6,616 bases of DNA from Lysobacterales bacterium (GTDB lineage: Bacteria; Pseudomonadota; Gammaproteobacteria; Xanthomonadales; SZUA-36). Location: positions 1-6,616 of the forward strand of contig JABSSV010000248.1 of assembly GCA_013213875.1 (NCBI GenBank). Direction: 5' to 3'. Position 1 is the first letter of the stretch; each line of letters starts with the position of its first letter. The notes under the pieces were generated by a model. That model ran no database searches. It saw only the letters and a list, made by a program, of their open reading frames with translations, and was not told the origin of the DNA. The position numbers and the translations under genes were made by a program. This document shows positions 5,424 through 6,616 of this stretch, one piece after another.

Positions 5424-6341
5424 CTAGTCGGAAACCATGTTCGCTGTGGGCGTGGCCCGGAGTTCGGAAAGACATTGAGCCAGTGCCGCCCGCTGGGCGG
5501 CCGGCTCAATCGCCAGCAGCTTTCGTAATCGCCCCGTCGCAAGGACGGAGGATGCGGGACGCCTCGCTGCCGTGGGAAACGCGTCGCTCCCCACCTCCCG
5601 CAGTGCCGGCGCCTGGTCCAACAGCCCCAGCGAGACCGCCGTTTCAAAAATTGCACCGGCAAATTCGAACCAGCTGCAAGCACCGGCGTCTGCCGCATGC
5701 ACGATACCTGACGGAGCGGCGAGCAAACCGCGATCCACAGCGGTCACCGCATAACGGGCCAGGTTGCCGGCCCAGGTCGGTCGGCCTATCTGATCACTGA
5801 CCACCTGCAAGTGGTCCCGGTCACGGGCCAGTTCGAGCATCTTCAGGAGAAAGTTCTGGCCATGGCTGGCGTAAACCCAGGACGTGCGCATCACAAGGTG
5901 CTTGCAAGCACTGGCCGCGATCTGCCGCTCACCCTCCAGCTTGCTACGACCGTAGGCGTTAATGGGTGCTACCGGATCGTCTTCCAGATAGGGTGACGCC
6001 TTGCGACCGTCGAAAACATAGTCGGTGCTGAAGTGCAGCAGGGCAGCATCGTTCTCTGCCGCCCAGCGCGCCATGAGACCAGGAGCAACTCCATTGACCG
6101 CATGCGCCAAATCCGGCTCACTCTCGGCCTGATCAACCGCCGTGTAAGCCGCCGCATTCACGATCAATGATGGTCGCACTTCGTCCAACAGCGCGGTCAG
6201 TACCGTTGCGTCCGCAAGGTCCAGAGGCCGATCCTTGGATCCGCCCCTGCGGGTGCAGCTTACCAAGGTGCCCCGCGCTTGCAGCAGCGGACGCAACTCG
6301 GACCCGAGCTGGCCATCCGCGCCGGTAAGCAAAAAGGTCAT
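5424..6341 (-). CDS. rfbD: dTDP-4-dehydrorhamnose reductase
   Basis: 305 residues, the normal RmlD/RfbD length. It carries out the last step of dTDP-L-rhamnose synthesis, the NAD(P)H-dependent reduction of dTDP-4-dehydro-L-rhamnose, in the cytoplasm. It is an extended SDR: nucleotide-binding LLTGADGQLG (4-13), VNAAAYTAVDQAE (61-73), HFSTDYVFDG (103-112) with Thr106/Asp107, the catalytic Tyr130/Lys134 pair in YGRSK, RTSWVY (152-157) and IGRPTWAG (185-192). A late RRPASSVL resembles the usual RPxxSxL. The start gives the normal N-terminus MTFLLTGADGQLG but has no visible Shine-Dalgarno. It begins 32 nt after the ssb stop with a hairpin between, and is followed by manC after 28 nt. rmlA, rmlB and rmlC are not in the window. 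Confidence 0.96.
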   Translation of the reverse strand: MTFLLTGADGQLGSELRPLLQARGTLVSCTRRGGSKDRPLDLADATVLTALLDEVRPSLIVNAAAYTAVDQAESEPDLAHAVNGVAPGLMARWAAENDAALLHFSTDYVFDGRKASPYLEDDPVAPINAYGRSKLEGERQIAASACKHLVMRTSWVYASHGQNFLLKMLELARDRDHLQVVSDQIGRPTWAGNLARYAVTAVDRGLLAAPSGIVHAADAGACSWFEFAGAIFETAVSLGLLDQAPALREVGSDAFPTAARRPASSVLATGRLRKLLAIEPAAQRAALAQCLSELRATPTANMVSD

Positions 6342-6350
6342 GTCGGACTG

Positions 6351-6371
6351 ATCGCGCTAGAGGCGCGCGAT
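6351..6371 (-). repeat. Perfect 7-bp hairpin between ssb and rfbD
   Basis: ATCGCGC (6351-6357) and GCGCGAT (6365-6371) with a 7-nt spacer fill most of the gap between the two genes. On the minus-strand transcript no T-run follows, and the stem ends 9 nt before the rfbD ATG. It could be a weak or Rho-assisted end for ssb, or a structure that affects rfbD translation. Confidence 0.55.
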
Positions 6372-6373
6372 AG

Positions 6374-6616
6374 TCAGAACGGGATATCGTCGGCGTCGAA
6401 GTCCGGCGTCGCCTCAGGCGCCGCCGCCGGCTGGGGTTTCGGTTGGGCCGGACGCGGTTGATCGCGGAAGCCACCACTGGCCGGCGCACCGCCACCGCTC
6501 ATGCCGTCCTCTCGGCCGCCCAGCATCTGCATTTCATTGGCGACCACTTCCGTGGTGTAGCGATCCTGACCGCTTTGGTCCTGCCACTTGCGGGTGCGAA
6601 TCTGACCCTCGATATA
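6374..6616 (-). CDS. ssb: Single-stranded DNA-binding protein (C-terminal part)
   Basis: Partial: the last 80 residues are visible and the gene begins beyond the right edge. YIEGQIRTRKWQDQSGQDRY then TTEVVANEMQML is the end of the OB-fold DNA-binding domain. It is followed by the Gly/Pro/Gln-rich flexible linker and the acidic tip DFDADDIPF, which docks SSB partner proteins in replication and repair. The tip ends in the canonical IPF, so the C-terminus is intact. It reads in the same direction as rfbD and manC, but is functionally a housekeeping gene. Confidence 0.96.
   Translation of the reverse strand, partial: YIEGQIRTRKWQDQSGQDRYTTEVVANEMQMLGGREDGMSGGGAPASGGFRDQPRPAQPKPQPAAAPEATPDFDADDIPF

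Noticed and set aside
5396..5698. N-terminal extension of the manC ORF to 5698
   Set aside because: It overlaps the 3' end of rfbD in another frame. The family N-terminus begins just before the pyrophosphorylase signature, at the tandem ATGs 5395/5392.

Overview
The window is high-GC, gene-dense bacterial DNA. The PspA/PspB/PspC set behind a sigma-54-type promoter, the Mip/FkpA-like FKBP and the NudL-type Nudix protein all point to a gammaproteobacterium. I cannot name a genus from sequence alone. It reads as mostly ordinary chromosome: eight recognisable genes, two of them cut by the window edges, plus one candidate small ORF. I see no rRNA or tRNA gene, CRISPR array, insertion sequence or phage gene.

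Positions 1-1905, minus strand: a likely three-gene operon read right to left. It encodes an exported FKBP-type peptidyl-prolyl isomerase (1222-1905), a NudL-like CoA pyrophosphatase Nudix hydrolase (520-1176), and the N-terminal part of a two-domain rhodanese/mercaptopyruvate sulfurtransferase that runs off the left edge (1-523). The last two overlap by ATGA. Two perfect 9-bp inverted repeats flank the annotated start of the Nudix gene.

Positions 1906-2243: a divergent regulatory region. It holds a strong Shine-Dalgarno and a plausible sigma-70 promoter for the FKBP gene. On the other strand is a well-formed -24/-12 (sigma-54) promoter for pspA, with two short palindromes upstream that could bind an activator.

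Positions 2244-3860, plus strand: the phage-shock-protein operon pspA-pspB-pspC, tightly packed (1-bp and 8-bp overlaps). It is followed by a possible 56-residue small ORF and closed by a clear Rho-independent terminator (3833-3860). PspA protects the inner membrane under stress; PspB and PspC are its membrane partners. The usual activator gene pspF is not in the window.

Positions 3861-6616, minus strand, convergent with psp: the C-terminal end of ssb (6374-6616), then rfbD/rmlD (dTDP-rhamnose synthesis, 5424-6341), then a bifunctional mannose-1-phosphate guanylyltransferase/mannose-6-phosphate isomerase (3947-5395). The last two supply activated sugars for surface polysaccharide. A perfect 7-bp hairpin sits between ssb and rfbD. 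Overall the window joins envelope maintenance (FKBP, Psp), sugar-nucleotide synthesis and housekeeping genes.
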